The position numbers and the translations under genes were made by a program. The notes under the pieces were generated by a model. That model worked only from the letters and a program-made list of their open reading frames with translations. It had not been told where the DNA came from and did not search any database. Positions 11,265-22,037 of a stretch of 64,000 nt of DNA are shown piece by piece (the first letter of the stretch is position 1; every line of letters begins with the position of its first letter). This stretch comes from Spodoptera frugiperda (Eukaryota; Arthropoda; Insecta; Lepidoptera; Noctuidae): assembly GCF_023101765.2 (NCBI RefSeq), contig NC_064240.1:1612001-1676000 (forward strand). Reading direction: 5' to 3'.

Positions 11265-11753
11265 TTTTTTTTCTAAAAAAAAATGAAAAATATTTCATTA
11301 TTACACAGCTTCATAAGACAGTAATATTATTTTTAAAAAAACCGGCTTACAAGAACAAATGTTTCGGTCAAGTTCGAATACTTATATAATACGAAGGCAT
11401 TAACATTTATCTTTAATTATATTCGCAATATAATCTTTAATCATAACGAATAAATATAAAACGTGTTTCAATCAAAACATTTAATAAAAAATGCAACATA
11501 CGTATGAACTACGCCATTCTAAAGTTGTTTGTAAACAGTGGAACGTTTTTGTTTTAATTCAATGGTGACTAAAGTTTTTAAACAGGTTTTTAATATAGTT
11601 TTAAGTAATTAGGCCAATCAATGTCGTCCTTTAGGGTTGTCCTTTACGTTGGTTAAATGGTTGAAAGAATTATTGCTAAAGTTGAAAGTTCTAGTTCGAT
11701 CTTAATCATAATGACCTTACCTTACATTAATCCTTATAATTTTCACCCATTTT
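11265..11753. other. AT-rich spacer
   Basis: No gene, repeat or structured element recognised. Confidence 0.5.
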
Positions 11754-12156
11754 CATACATACATAACCTGTCTCCCATGAGGGGTAGGTAGAGACGATAG
11801 AACGCCAATTGCAACGAATCTTAAATACCTCTTTCGCTTCATCAACAGTTGTAACTAACACATCAGTCTTTTCATGCAAGCTCATCGGTAAGGGGTACTT
11901 TTAATTTGGCCCTTCTTTAATATATCGCTAATCTGGTCGCTGTAAAACCACGGAGATTTAACTAGTAGCGACCAGATTGGCGATATATTAAAAAAGGGCC
12001 AAATTAAAAGTACCTTTAACCGACGAGCATGCATGAAAAGACTGATGACTGTTGATGAAGCGAAAGAAGTGTGTAGGAACCGATGGCAATTGGCGTTCCA
12101 TTGGTCTCTGCCTACCCCCATGGGAGACAGGCGTGAGGTTATGTATGTATGTATGA
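11754..12156. mobile_element. Head-to-head pair of LINE-A 3' ends forming a 403-bp near-palindrome
   Basis: The right arm (11967-12156, + strand) reads as LINE coding sequence: DQIGDILKKGQIKST, NRRACMKRLMTVDEAKEVCR. It ends in the LINE-A tail (tctctgcctaccccc, gagacaggcgtgaggttatg) with an (ATGT)n end. The left arm (11754-11941) is the inverse of the same sequence at roughly 85-90% identity by eye. The spacer is only 25 bp (11942-11966). LINE-A is a non-LTR retrotransposon whose clade I cannot fix. The 79-codon minus frame at 11882-12121 is a product of this structure. Transcripts across it would fold into a hairpin of about 185 bp. Confidence 0.85.
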
Positions 12157-12819
12157 AGTTATTTTTGAAAAATTCGAATCAAAATACAAATTAACATTAA
12201 ATTCTTAACATTACTTCCTAATTGAACCATGCATAAATGCATATAATAACTAAACCAAAATAAAACTGTTATCGTATCAAATTTCTGAATTAAATCATTA
12301 AAATACGATTATTTATAGGCAAAAGGAACAAATTAATGTTATTTTAATATGATTTCCCCATGTTAATGAACCTGATGCAACATATCATATGCTTTCATAA
12401 TATGTAATAGAATACTGGTTATGCTAATCGTTATCATAAATCAGAGTTCTCATGGTAATAATAGTAATAATTATTGTGGTAAATAAACACGAATAAATGA
12501 ATTAATAATAGTAATAAAATGTTTATTTTTGTTATATTTTTATGACTGTTCCATTTATAGTACTTAATATTTATATGGCGTTAATGTTCGTGGCAAATCT
12601 GTGGCTTGACATAACAATTAAGATTGACGACTCAATTAGTGCTTGTGCTACATAAGGGAATCATTGGATTTTAGACTGATTATAGTAAATACTGTGTTAT
12701 ACTTTTTATGTAAATCGTATGGCAGAGAATACCAACATTCTCTACTACGTAAAATCGAATTTGGTATTATCGTCGTAGGGTCCACATAATACAACCCACT
12801 CTAAGATTTTCTCTAGCAA
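12157..12819. other. AT-rich spacer
   Basis: No gene or repeat recognised in about 660 bp. Confidence 0.5.
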
Positions 12820-12890
12820 CAATTTGCGAATCGCTCCTTGCCGTGCGGGAATCGAAAACGCCACGTGCCCAGCCACCAGTCTTTTGTCCC
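12820..12890 (-). repeat. SINE-B head fragment
   Basis: On the minus strand it has 'ggctgggcacgtggcg' followed by 'ttcgattcccgcac' and 'ggagcgattcgc', matching the SINE-B tRNA-like head and the start of its body. Decayed. Confidence 0.55.
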
Positions 12891-12914
12891 TTATATGATA
12901 CAAAACCACCACAC

Positions 12915-13055
12915 ATGGTGTCCAGTAGGGCTGATGCTCGATACAGAGCCGTGAACGACCTAACTGGTTGCCGGGAATCAGGCTCAAAGAGCAGAAGTAG
13001 TTCAGTCAGTAAACGATACTCCCTTCCGCCCCACCCAAGGCGGGAGAAGCATAGA
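12915..13055 (+). repeat. SINE-C copy, diverged
   Basis: It begins with the long-form 'tccagtagggctgatgctcg' and carries 'ggttgccgggaatcaggctc', 'gtcagtaaacgatactccct' and 'cacccaaggcgggagaagc'. The core is partly deleted and no A-tail remains. Confidence 0.65.
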
Positions 13056-13410
13056 AGATGGCCCACACCAATATAAATGGTAAAAAGTAAATGTTACTTT
13101 GTACATTTGAACTTCTGCCTACTTCTCTACCAAATTAAAAGTTGTGTCTTTATGTTGTTTGTTGTCATGCCAGTTGTGTTAGTAACCATTCAACCATTGA
13201 TTCTTATATTGTAATAATCCTATGTAAATCCGATCAAACGTTTCCATGTACCAACAATAGCGATTACAGAGATTGATGGCTACACAACACATGTAGATTA
13301 AGTTATTATTGCACTTCATGTTTATATATTTATTTACAATCGATTTGTCAATTTGTCTACATGTCAATGCAAATCTGATAATTGTTTATAACAATTACGA
13401 TTATAAATGA

Positions 13411-13622
13411 CTAGCTTTTTACCTGCGGATTCGCTCGCCCGATTTAGAAGATTTCTTTGGGTTAAAAGTAATTTAATAACTCTCTGAAAAGTAAAGCTTG
13501 CTTTTCTTCTTGGCTAAAATGATTTTATAAATCCGTTCAGTAGTTTCTGGTTCTGATTAGGACAAAACAACAAACAATTAAACGTCTAGGTACACTTTAT
13601 AATATGTATTATTATGTATAGA
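13411..13622 (-). mobile_element. Short non-autonomous Helitron, 212 bp
   Basis: On the minus strand it starts TCTATACATAATAATACA after an A (t at 13623) and ends 'gcaggtaaaaagCTAG' before a T (a at 13410). The ends fit the window's other Helitrons, with a CG-rich 3' sub-terminal block. The interior is non-coding. Confidence 0.75.
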
Positions 13623-13699
13623 TTAAAGAACTATTTTTTACACGTGGAAGCCTCCGGCTAAAGCGTGCTCTTTTCAAAATGTCAAAATGTGAATTTAGA

Positions 13700-13965
13700 T
13701 TTTTTTTATTTAGAGTTAGTGGAATTAGACAATTCTGTATCATTAGAGAATTCTGTACAAGAAAATGTCGAGAGTAAGAGAAATAAAATTGAGAAATATT
13801 TATTTTTCTTGCTCGTTCTTCTCCATAGGAATCTACACTTTGGAACGAGCAAATAGCTTCACTAGAGGACTGACCGACAGACAGATATTTTTATTTGCTT
13901 TGACGTTCAAAAGTGCCGTCCTGGTCTATTTGAAATAAATAATTTTGACTTAGACTTTGAAAAAA
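13700..13965 (+). repeat. LINE-B 3' end, copy 1
   Basis: A frame ending LLHRNLHFGTSK and stop is followed by 'cgagcaaatagcttcactag', a 3' UTR, and an AATAAA-like, GACTT-rich end (gaaataaataattttgactt). The copy at 50975-51310 on the other strand ends its frame LLHSKLHFGTST and shares the downstream text. The shared C-terminus and tail indicate a retroelement 3' end, probably non-LTR. The upstream part here is decayed. Confidence 0.6.
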
Positions 13966-14573
13966 CTTCGAAGTTAACTTCCAGCTTATTTGGTGTCTGT
14001 TACTCAGTCACTCACTCACTGAGTTACCAATAGGAACCGCTTTGGAGTTAAAGTGTGAACTTCCATTTTTTAAGCCGGGCAATATACATAAATCCTTCTC
14101 CTGAAAATTGGATCAAAATAGGCTCAGCCAAACGCGAGGTCAAATTGAGTACATCCTTTTTATTTTAAGTCGGTCAAAAACTCACTGATATTTCTCGGCT
14201 ACATGTCAAAAAAATAAACGTTGAAATCATTATTGTATGAGTTTTCTGTTTTGTTGTCCTTCGATTTTCAATAAAAGACAATATGGCAGCATTTATTAAC
14301 AATGTAAACGTAACAATAGGTAGTAAATAATCAATTTTCCCATAAAATAATAAGGAAACGAAAGAAGTGTTTGAAGTATTTTGCCATCAAAGGATATTAG
14401 GTTGTTTATCTCTTATTTTTTCCTATTACCATCAATTTATCGGACATCATAATCAGTGGATAATTGGAGGAAATTGGTTTATTTTTCTGTGGTTAAGCGA
14501 GAATTTGAAAATAATTATTTATTTTTAGCTAAATTTTGTTATAACATCTCAAAATGGGCCATCAATAATATTC
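13966..14573. other. AT-rich spacer with a weak transposon-like stretch
   Basis: At about 14095-14150 'ccttctcctgaaaattggat' and 'cagccaaacgcgag' resemble 60795-60870 ('ccttctcc', 'atcaaaatcagttgagctaa', 'ccgcgag'). This is probably a decayed shared repeat. Nothing else is recognised. Confidence 0.4.
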
Positions 14574-14843
14574 TTTTTTTTTTATCACCAGGTGGTAAGC
14601 AATCGTCGCCGCCTCTTTACACCTGAAACACCAGAGGCGTTACAAGTGCGTTGCCGGCCTTTTGGGGGTTAGGACTTTTAAGCATTGTTGGGGAATCGGG
14701 GATTGGGAAGTTTGGGGGGTGAATTGGGTCTCCGGGAACCTCGCACAACGAAACACAACAAGTTTCCTGTGAGGCCGTGATATGACTCCGGCCGATCCGT
14801 TCTGCACATTTTTACCGAAGTATGGCCCTCCCACACTGTATTC
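14574..14843 (-). repeat. SINE-D copy, near full length
   Basis: On the + strand it runs from a T-run and 'caccaggtggtaagcaatcg' through 'gcgttgccggccttttgggg', 'ttgttggggaatcggggatt', 'gaacctcgcacaacgaaaca' and 'ccgaagtatggccctcccac'. The element is read on the minus strand because its A-rich end is at 14574. Confidence 0.8.
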
Positions 14844-16103
14844 TTCGATCATCTATAACTAACTATAGTCGATCGAATATAACATTGCATATTTGACGAT
14901 TAAACCCCAGAGGGAAGAGAGCCAGACTAAAACGACCAAAGTGGTTATTTCAAGAATGTGTATCAACATTTTAGAACCAAAATACTGAGCTATTTTGAGT
15001 CCTCTATTGGATCGCATCGATTTAAATCCCTTATGCCCTGTGACGTACAACCATATGTGATGAAAATATTTCTGGTGAAACACGGATTCATCGTGTTGGT
15101 TTTTAACAGGCAACATTAAATAATAATTTGAATTTTTCACTTTTCCCTAAAATTAAGGATCATTCTCTAGAAATAGTAAAAATACAATATTGTCACGTTT
15201 AAATCTGCGTTCCGGGAAACTAAATATTGAGAAAGGACCTGCGTCACACTACTATATTCTGTTACCATACAGAGTTGTTACTCCAAAGTCGAGGAATTCC
15301 ACATCATACCATCAATTTCAGCCTGATGAAGGGCGATAGTCTGAAATGTAAACTAGCGCCCTTCATCAGGCTACAACTGAATCTCAATAGTCACGCTTAC
15401 ACCCACATGACCCACAACGCGATCACCATCAAAGTTTTGAGTTGTTACCCAGAACTTTGCCAACACTGCCCCAGTTACGACACTGCAAGGACAAAACTGC
15501 AGGAAATCTTCAACCGTATAAATTTTCCATTTCCTCCAAAGGAACCCTAAAAGTAACAATACAAAACTGTATCTAATTACATTTATTTGATTTACTGTTT
15601 GTTTATGAATTAGAAGCATAGAGCAACGAACTGAGATATTGCATCATAATCTCACGGACGGAAGGCTATTGAATTAATTATTTTGATACTTAAGTTGTTT
15701 AAATGTTAATTTGATTGTCCGTTAGTGGCCATTACTATTAATAGGGCAGTGTAATAGTTGGTGCGAGTGTGCATTTTGATGGATCCAATAATAATATGAT
15801 TTGTAGACCAGAATGTTCGAGTAACGTTTGGTGGTTAAGAAGAGTAAAGGGGAAATGGATTTATGTTTTTAGATAATCTTTTTTTTTCACGTTTATAAGT
15901 CTGCGTTTGACCTACCCACTTACTCCCAGCACGGCAAAGCGAAGACGTGGCCGAAGATGGAACAGACTTAGAAATATTTTTTTCAGGATGTTTCATTGTT
16001 GCTAAGTATTTCTGTTTATACCTAGGTTTATTTTCAGTTAAAGAAAGTTTTTGAAGAGTTAGCAAATGGCTAAAGGTCCTTGATATTAATTAGCATAATG
16101 GTT
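14844..16103. other. Spacer, 1.26 kb, with one perfect hairpin
   Basis: The main feature is the 14-bp hairpin at 15322-15370 (listed separately). A 107-codon frame at 15227-15550 ends with CQHCPSYDTARTKL. It recalls the Cys-Cys/DTA region after some LINE reverse transcriptases, but too weakly to call. No splice-flanked exon was found. Confidence 0.4.
15322..15370. other. Perfect 14-bp inverted repeat
   Basis: CCTGATGAAGGGCG (15322-15335) pairs exactly with CGCCCTTCATCAGG (15357-15370) across a 21-nt loop. It lies inside the 107-codon frame. No matching repeat family is seen elsewhere, and its role is unknown. Confidence 0.7.
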
Positions 16104-16256
16104 ACCCCTTCCCAATCTTTCAAATCCCCGATTCCACAACAATCCTTAAATTCCTGACTCCAAACGGCCGGCAACGCACTTGTAACGCCTCAGGTGTGAT
16201 TGCTTACCATCAGGCGTTCCGTCTGCTCGTTTACCGGCTTATACCATAAAAAAACA
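16104..16256 (+). repeat. SINE-D copy, 5' truncated
   Basis: Only the 3' half is present: 'accccttcccaatctttcaa', 'ccggcaacgcacttgtaacg', 'gattgcttaccatcaggcgt', 'cggcttataccataaaaaaa'. A small deletion lies after 'caggtgt'. Confidence 0.8.
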
Positions 16257-16497
16257 AAGATATCTTTCTGCTTTCGGAACAAAAATAGGGATACAGGTTT
16301 TTAAACTGACATAAGACACACATAGAAATAGAAAAACATGGTAAATATCCCGTTTCAAGTTCTAATAATAGTAAAAATAGGGACAGTTCTCATATTTAAC
16401 TTTGCTATGATTTTTTTTAAGAATAAATATTCATTTTTAATATCCACATGCACATGCAATTACAAATGCCGTCACTCGAACCCTTCCTATATCACTA

Positions 16498-16639
16498 CCC
16501 TTAGTACGAGTTTGTTTTACGTTTAACGAAAGCACGATTGGAGCTCTGATTGGTTGGTTCATTCGCGCCAGCCAATCAGCACGCCGAACGCGCTCTCGTT
16601 TCGTTTACGTTGAACGTAAAGAAAACTCGTACTAAGGGG
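16498..16639. mobile_element. MITE-2, palindromic with CCAAT core
   Basis: The outer inverted repeats are CCCTTAGTACGAGTTT on the left and AAACTCGTACTAAGGG on the right, continuing imperfectly for about 30 bp (acgtttaacg / tgaacgt). The interior carries 'ctctgattggttgg' and 'gccaatcagc', which pair, so the whole unit of about 142 bp folds back. Related copies lie at 19690, 25558 and 53306. It is non-coding; the superfamily is not resolved. Confidence 0.75.
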
Positions 16640-17060
16640 TAACAGAAAGTCTCAAAGAATATTATTCAGAACTTGTACCATAAATCAACCCACAAACGCG
16701 AACTGGGTACAAAAGTTAGTATACAAGTATTTATCATTTTGTTTTAGTCTTTTAACGTTTGTCAACTTGTGTAGTTAGAGAAGTTTATAGAGTTTTTGTG
16801 GTGTTTCTTGTTGTTTGAAGTAGGTACCATAATCGTTTTTGTTTTGTTGTTTTTTATATGGAGTCGTTATAGTGTTGGGTGGATTTTGGCTTCCGTGTTG
16901 TGAAAATAGATGATGGAAATGGAAGTGGGATATTTGTACTTTTTTCGTTGGTAAGTTTTATTTTCTTTGATTTTCAAATAATTCTGAAGTTTCGTATCAT
17001 TTCCGTATTGTTTGAAATTTAACTTTAAGTACAATGAAAACATGTGATAAATGCACCAAG
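16640..17060. other. AT- and T-rich spacer
   Basis: Apart from the weak exon candidate at 16910-16950, no feature is recognised. Confidence 0.45.
16910..16950 (+). CDS. Weak candidate first coding exon
   Basis: After an in-frame TAG, ATG ATG GAA ATG GAA opens a short frame (MMEMEVGYLYFFR plus two bases). It meets a GTAAGT donor at 16951-16956. A T-rich segment of about 250 bp upstream could be a 5' UTR. A start codon plus a donor of this quality is expected a few times by chance in 64 kb. No product is recognised. Confidence 0.15.
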
Positions 17061-17072
17061 GACATGTTCACT

Positions 17073-17231
17073 TCCGGAGCTGCGGACTACCTAGCGGGTT
17101 TACCGGGGCTCCGGCTCGAAAAGCAGGAGAAGGAACGGGGTAGTTTTTAGTCAGTATAAGAGTCTGAGACTCCCTCTCGCCTCGCCCAAGGCGGGAGAAG
17201 TCATTGGATGATTTTCCCTCCGCAAAAAAAA
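17073..17231 (+). repeat. SINE-C copy with perfect 12-bp target duplication
   Basis: The element starts TCCGGAGCTGCGGACTACC and ends in an eight-A run with a final a. It is flanked by gacatgttcact at 17061-17072 and 17232-17243, an exact 12-bp duplication. An A-tail plus a duplication of this length shows target-primed retroposition by a LINE enzyme. No clear A or B box is visible (the closest is GGCTCGAAAAG), so its pol III origin is not proven. Confidence 0.9.
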
Positions 17232-17243
17232 GACATGTTCACT

Positions 17244-17700
17244 AGTGAAATACCTGAACGATATTTTAATGAAAATAACTCCATGTAACATCAAAGAGAC
17301 CATGAATATATTGTTTGTATTTTATTTTAATATTTTGATTAATTGAAGTAGTTAGATAAGTTAACATCAATCATCTACTCTTTTTTAGCTAGCTCTTTTC
17401 TTCAAACTCTTTCAATCTAGAAATTAGTAATTGATCTTTTTAAGTTATTCAAAGTATTCAAGTTATTCATATCTGAAATCTATAGTCATTATAGTATTCA
17501 TCGCTTTAATAGTTTGTTTACTATAGCCTCAAACTTTGTTTGACTGAAAGTTGCCTCGTCCATCATTCGTTCGTTTGTTTTGATGTCAAACCTTTCAATA
17601 AGATAAGTAAATGAACATTGGGTATGTTTGTTACAATAGTTTAAATTAATTTCTATAGATACTAATATTTACTTCATAAATAATCTAAAGGGGTGAACAG
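17244..17700. other. AT-rich spacer
   Basis: No gene or repeat recognised. Confidence 0.5.
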
Positions 17701-17855
17701 CCGGAGCTGCGGACTAGCCAGCCGACTTACCGGGGCTCCGGCTTGAAAAGCAGGAGTAGGAACGGGGTTGTTTTTAGTCAGTAAGAGTCTGACTCCCTCT
17801 CGCCTCACCCAAGGCAAAAGAAGTCATTGGATGATTTTCCCTCCTTAAAAAAAAA
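17701..17855 (+). repeat. SINE-C copy
   Basis: It starts CCGGAGCTGCGGACTAGCC and ends CCTTAAAAAAAAA. It lies in the same orientation 470 bp after the previous copy. A target duplication is not exact (aggggtgaaca / agggatagaca at best). Confidence 0.85.
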
Positions 17856-18939
17856 GGGATAGACATAAATAAATGTTTTATATTATTACACTAATTTTTA
17901 TATCAGATAAGAGAGTCCTGACAGTCTCCTTCATTCTTCCCCGACGAGGGAGCTCTATTAAGAATTTTTATTCTGAACTAAAAATGATATGTTATTAGTC
18001 CCATAAAAAATGGAATGAGCCTATTGCCATATTACATTTTTTCGAAAAAAACATACTGTCTAAACTCTTTGTACAATTCGATAATCGTATGCAAAACCCC
18101 TTTGCTCGACATAGTCGTGATTCATTCATTCAAGCATTCGACCAGTAGCGATAAAATAAGTAATTTCATAACAAGTCACGTGGCGAGATCTTGTAAGCAA
18201 GAAACGAGCCCCTTTTCCAAAGAACAATTGAAAAGTGGGTGTGTTTCAAATACTACGCCTACTACTTCACAGAACAACAAGTTTAAGGTTATAGTAAGTT
18301 ATTTACCACAGTTATTCACACTTGAATAACAATGAATAAGGGGTGTGTTTACAACAAAATTTCGGACCAACTTGGATACCAATTGTTTTTACACCTACGT
18401 TCGAAGTAGGTGTAGGAATATTATTTCATTTGATCTTTTTCCTCCTACGTATTCCAAGCTGTCGATTTAATAATTAAAATGGATATTTTATTCTGATTTT
18501 CCACCTACATTTAGTAAGAAACACCTACGTATGACTCCATCTTTCTCATTCGTTTTGAAAGTAAAATGATTTATTTTAATTCAGAAGATAATGTCGTGAA
18601 CTCGTGATACACCTACATTCTCCACTTTTCTTGATACTCCTGTTTTAGTTTGGTCTCTCAACTGGAAGTAATCTGAACAAACCTTTATGTATTCAGGGTT
18701 AAAGTTCAAAATACTATGTTTCTTACTTATTTTCTATATATAATGTATTTTATTTATTGCACTTCATACACATTCATGTGTAGCTAATGTCCTAGGCATT
18801 AATTTTGTTTCTGCGTCATCAGAGAGCAATTTTGCTAAGGATTTTTGTGAAGGTTATGCAGACTGTGATGTATTATTTGATGTTTGTACAATTTCATTAT
18901 TCTATTTATTCTTAGAAAACCGAAAATTACAATAATATT
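17856..18939. other. Spacer with a CACCTACRT cluster
   Basis: Between 18391 and 18620 the word CCTACRT preceded by CA, TC or CC occurs five times (18392, 18441, 18501, 18522, 18611). One occurrence is a hairpin, ACACCTAC (18391-18398) / GTAGGTGT (18406-18413). A 104-codon frame at 18015-18329 is AT-rich, without recognised motifs. No gene is supported. Confidence 0.45.
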
Positions 18940-19144
18940 AGGGGTTAAGATTTTGAGAGTTGTTGGGAGTCTGGGAAGGCCCAATTACCCATGTTACAAT
19001 TACCAATGTAATTGTGGTTCCGATAGCCTCACTCACACGACGAAACACAACACTAGCATTGTTTCACGTCGGTTTTCTGTGAGGCCGTGGTATCACTCCG
19101 GTCGAGCCGGCCCATTCGTGCCGAAGCATGGCTCTCCCACACTT
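18940..19144 (-). repeat. SINE-D copy, 3' truncated
   Basis: On the + strand 'ggggttaagattttgagagt' is followed by 'agcctcactcacacgacgaa', 'cgtggtatcactccggtcga' and 'gaagcatggctctcccacac'. It holds a small local duplication (aattaccaatgtaattg). The A-rich end is missing. Confidence 0.75.
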
Positions 19145-19689
19145 AACATTAACAAAGATTAGAAGAAAAAAGTATCGTACTCCTTCTAACACCTATGCTT
19201 TTCCTTTATATACTAAAGGAACTTTAGATAACTAGCATACCATAGTTTAGTTCTAAGCAAAGCCTACATTGTCTATTGTAACGTTTGTGCTCATGAATAT
19301 TGATAACAATAAGTAGGTCACATAGCTTATGCAAATTAACTAAACATCTTTGTCCTATTTCGCTAAGTAAGGCAGACACATGTTATTTTAAGTACTAGCT
19401 AAGCTTCTGCTTAGATGGCCAAGAATTTGCAAGTGTGAATATCAAGTAATCACGGTCTTTAATGTCCATAACTGAGCAGTTATGGTTTCCTAGAACTGTG
19501 TTTGGTGTTTGTTCATAAGCTTGTTCACATTTACAAGTATTTCATACGCACTTTCTACGCAAATAAGGGATTAAAGGAAAATGAAGCCATTGAGAGTCTT
19601 GAATGTACTTTACTAATGAAGTTAAGACATAAATGCAAATCTCAACCTAATTTTTTGGGAAAATTGTTACAAAGATACAGATGGCGACC
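19145..19689. other. AT-rich spacer
   Basis: No gene or repeat recognised; a 67-codon frame at 19502-19705 runs into MITE-2 sequence. Confidence 0.45.
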
Positions 19690-19797
19690 TAAGCACGTGC
19701 TTTAATTGGTTGATTTTTTCGCACTAGCCAATTAGAACGCAGAACACGCTTTATTTTCCTTTTTTGTTCAACGTAAAGCAAACTCGTACTAATGGTA
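19690..19797. mobile_element. MITE-2 copy, one side decayed
   Basis: It has 'aattggttgattttttcgca', 'gccaattagaacgc' and the right end 'caacgtaaagcaaactcgta' + ctaa, matching the right half of the copy at 16498. The left terminal repeat is lost. Confidence 0.6.
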
Positions 19798-20169
19798 GAG
19801 ATTATAAAAAGCCTCACCTAGTTGCCTATCTAGCACATAATGTCTTACATTAAAGAACCCTTTATTCTCGACCCAATTTTATTCAATCTTCGTTCCTACA
19901 CCTGTCCCAAAGTCCCAAGGAGAGTACAGGACGGAGCTTGCATACATTTTTCATAGGATTTGTCTCTAGCGACACGACGACCCAGCGTAGTGTAGTCAGC
20001 ATACTAAAGTGCAGCTGTAATATTTTGAACTAGATTGCTGCAGTCACTGTCTTATTTATATATCATATATCAAGCCTTGGTTATTTCAGAAGCTTGATAG
20101 AAATCTACATACTTATAAATTTGTAGTAAGTGCCTTTCTTGAAGTTATAACATGTTTTTTAAAACATTC

Positions 20170-20306
20170 ATACATAACTTCATGCCTGTCCCCCATGGGG
20201 GCGGGCAGAGACAATGGGACGCCAATTGCTACAAATCTTACATACCTCTTTCGTGTCATCAACGTCATCAGTCTTTTCATGCTTGCTCGTCGCTTAAGGG
20301 TAATTT
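20170..20306 (-). repeat. LINE-A 3' end fragment
   Basis: Read on the minus strand it ends in the LINE-A tail (tctgcccgcccccatggggg, acaggcatgaagttatg). Upstream it has the coding words for RR(A)CMKRLM (cgagcaagcatgaaaagact). The 5' boundary abuts a SINE-B copy. Confidence 0.75.
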
Positions 20307-20337
20307 TAATTTGTTTTATTTCACCTTTTTTTTAAAG

Positions 20338-20495
20338 AAAGTTGTTGCCCCACTCTAGGAACTTTTCCTTTGTCGTGGGTGCGTTTACAAACATACAATT
20401 TCACATACACATAACACCCAGACCTGAAACAACAATTTGTGGATCACACAAAGAGTTGCTCCGTGTAGGAACCGAAAGCCCAGCCACCAAATCAA
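20338..20495 (-). repeat. SINE-B copy
   Basis: On the + strand it reads 'gttgttgccccactctagga', 'cgtgggtgcgtttacaaaca', 'aacaacaatttgtggatcac', 'gttgctccgtgtaggaaccg', then a decayed tRNA-like head. Next to the LINE-A fragment at 20170. Confidence 0.8.
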
Positions 20496-20878
20496 CTGTA
20501 CAGTCAACATGAATAGGAAATCAAAACAGTTATCTACCCAGTGATGACGTATAGGTAAGCGTTTATAAAGTAGATTTCCATTCGTGCTGTTTCTCGAAGG
20601 CTGGTAACTATTTTTAAACATTAAGCTGTTATACAAAAATATATTTAGACATTTTCCTTCTCCGTTTAAGTTAGTGAATCGATGATTAATAAAAACGATT
20701 CGAAGAAATATCACTAAAGTTATTTATAACTTATTTGATTTCAATAATTAAGTTCTTTTAGTTTGAATACTTCTAAAAATAAGCGTCAAAACAAACATAC
20801 AGGATGTCCTTGAAATCGACGTCCAAGTGGCACCAGACGATCAGCAAGGTTTCACGGTTATATTATTTGCCTACTTAA

Positions 20879-21103
20879 CTGCCCCGTTGGTCAATCGTTG
20901 GTCGCTTTTTTCGGATTTTCGAACAATTTCTCAGTAGTAGCACGGAGTCTGGAAATGTGCCCGGTATATGGCAATAGGCTCATCACCTAACATGGGACTT
21001 ACAACATAAATTGTGAAAAGTGGGTGTACATTGTTCAGTGGCATTACGTGCCATAATGTGCACCTCTGCTTACCCCTTCGGGGATTAAAAGTGTGACGAT
21101 ATG
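20879..21103 (+). repeat. SINE-A copy with head deletion
   Basis: It begins with a decayed head 'ctgccccgttggtcaatcgt' (A-box area) and jumps directly to the body 'ttttttcggattttcgaaca', so the B-box part is deleted. The tail 'cacctctgcttaccccttcg' and a (GTAT)n end are present. Confidence 0.8.
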
Positions 21104-21892
21104 TATGTATGTATTATTTTCCTAATAGCAGTTGGAATCTTACCGATCACCTGGTGCCATTTAGACGTCAACTTCAGAGACATCTTATATATACAGTCAT
21201 CTTCTACTAAAAAGCTTTTTTTATTTGGTCAAATACTCAAACGCCACTCAATTTTAAGACGTTTCCAAGAATACTTTTGTCACCTAAAATTCTTTGTAAA
21301 ACGACAGAAATAGCTGACGATATTAAAATGCTACTAAGAATTTAGTAACATTTGTCATATCAAGCATGCACTGACAAATAAATACCTATAGTACCTACAT
21401 AATTATATACATAGTACTATAGTACCCATAGCAGTCTACATATTCTAAAACCTAGGAAGATTATCCCCCACAAAGGCACCACAAAGCAGCCTCACAGAGA
21501 ATCAGGACGTGAACTAAAGCGCTTTCTTCCAATTTCAGTACCAACGATTATATTAAAAGATTCCGTCTCTAACATAAGTATTTGTGTATAGGAATTTAAT
21601 ATAATCGGAAGAAAATATCTGTTTGAGCAGCGAACTAAATATAGATGGCAATGGACTGGCTGAATGAATTGATAACGTATTTGTTTATAATCAATTTCGA
21701 AATAAAAAGGTGGTGTTATGAAGAGGTAGGATGTAATAACATTCGAATTTATATTTGAGTGGTTTATATTTTATCATTTAGGTACCTTTTTTACATATTT
21801 ATAATATTGGGAAAATATTAATATCCATTTAATCTGCCTCGTTGAATGGTACGTATCTACCGAACAAGCTCGGATTGTAAAAAAAATTGTTC
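21104..21892. other. AT-rich spacer
   Basis: No gene seen. One ATAGATGGC word is at 21641. A weak acceptor-like site at 21536 is not followed by a usable exon. Confidence 0.45.
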
Positions 21893-22037
21893 TACGGACT
21901 ATCTAGCGGGTTACCAGGGCTCCGACTCGAAAAACAGGAGTAGAAACGGGTGATTTTTAGTCAGTAAGAGTGTGATACTTCCTCTTGCCTCACCCAAGAA
22001 GGGAAAAAAGCCCATGTAGATGATGTTTCCCACAAAA
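21893..22037 (+). repeat. SINE-C copy
   Basis: It has 'tctacggactatctagcggg', 'cagggctccgactcgaaaaa', 'cagtaagagtgtgatacttc' and 'cctcacccaagaagggaaaa', ending in CACAAAAAA. Diverged. Confidence 0.8.

Larger units (their letters stand above)
19798..20878. other. Spacer around LINE-A and SINE-B pieces
   Basis: The parts outside those repeats (19798-20169 and 20496-20878) show no gene or recognised repeat. Confidence 0.45.

Noticed and set aside
15227..15550. 107-codon frame as a retrotransposon protein end
   Set aside because: The CQHC and YDTAR words are suggestive, but there is no upstream enzyme domain, it contains a perfect hairpin, and no second copy is seen.
20085..20120. 12-codon micro-exon between TTTCAG and GTAAGT
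   Set aside because: AT-rich and too short to separate from chance.
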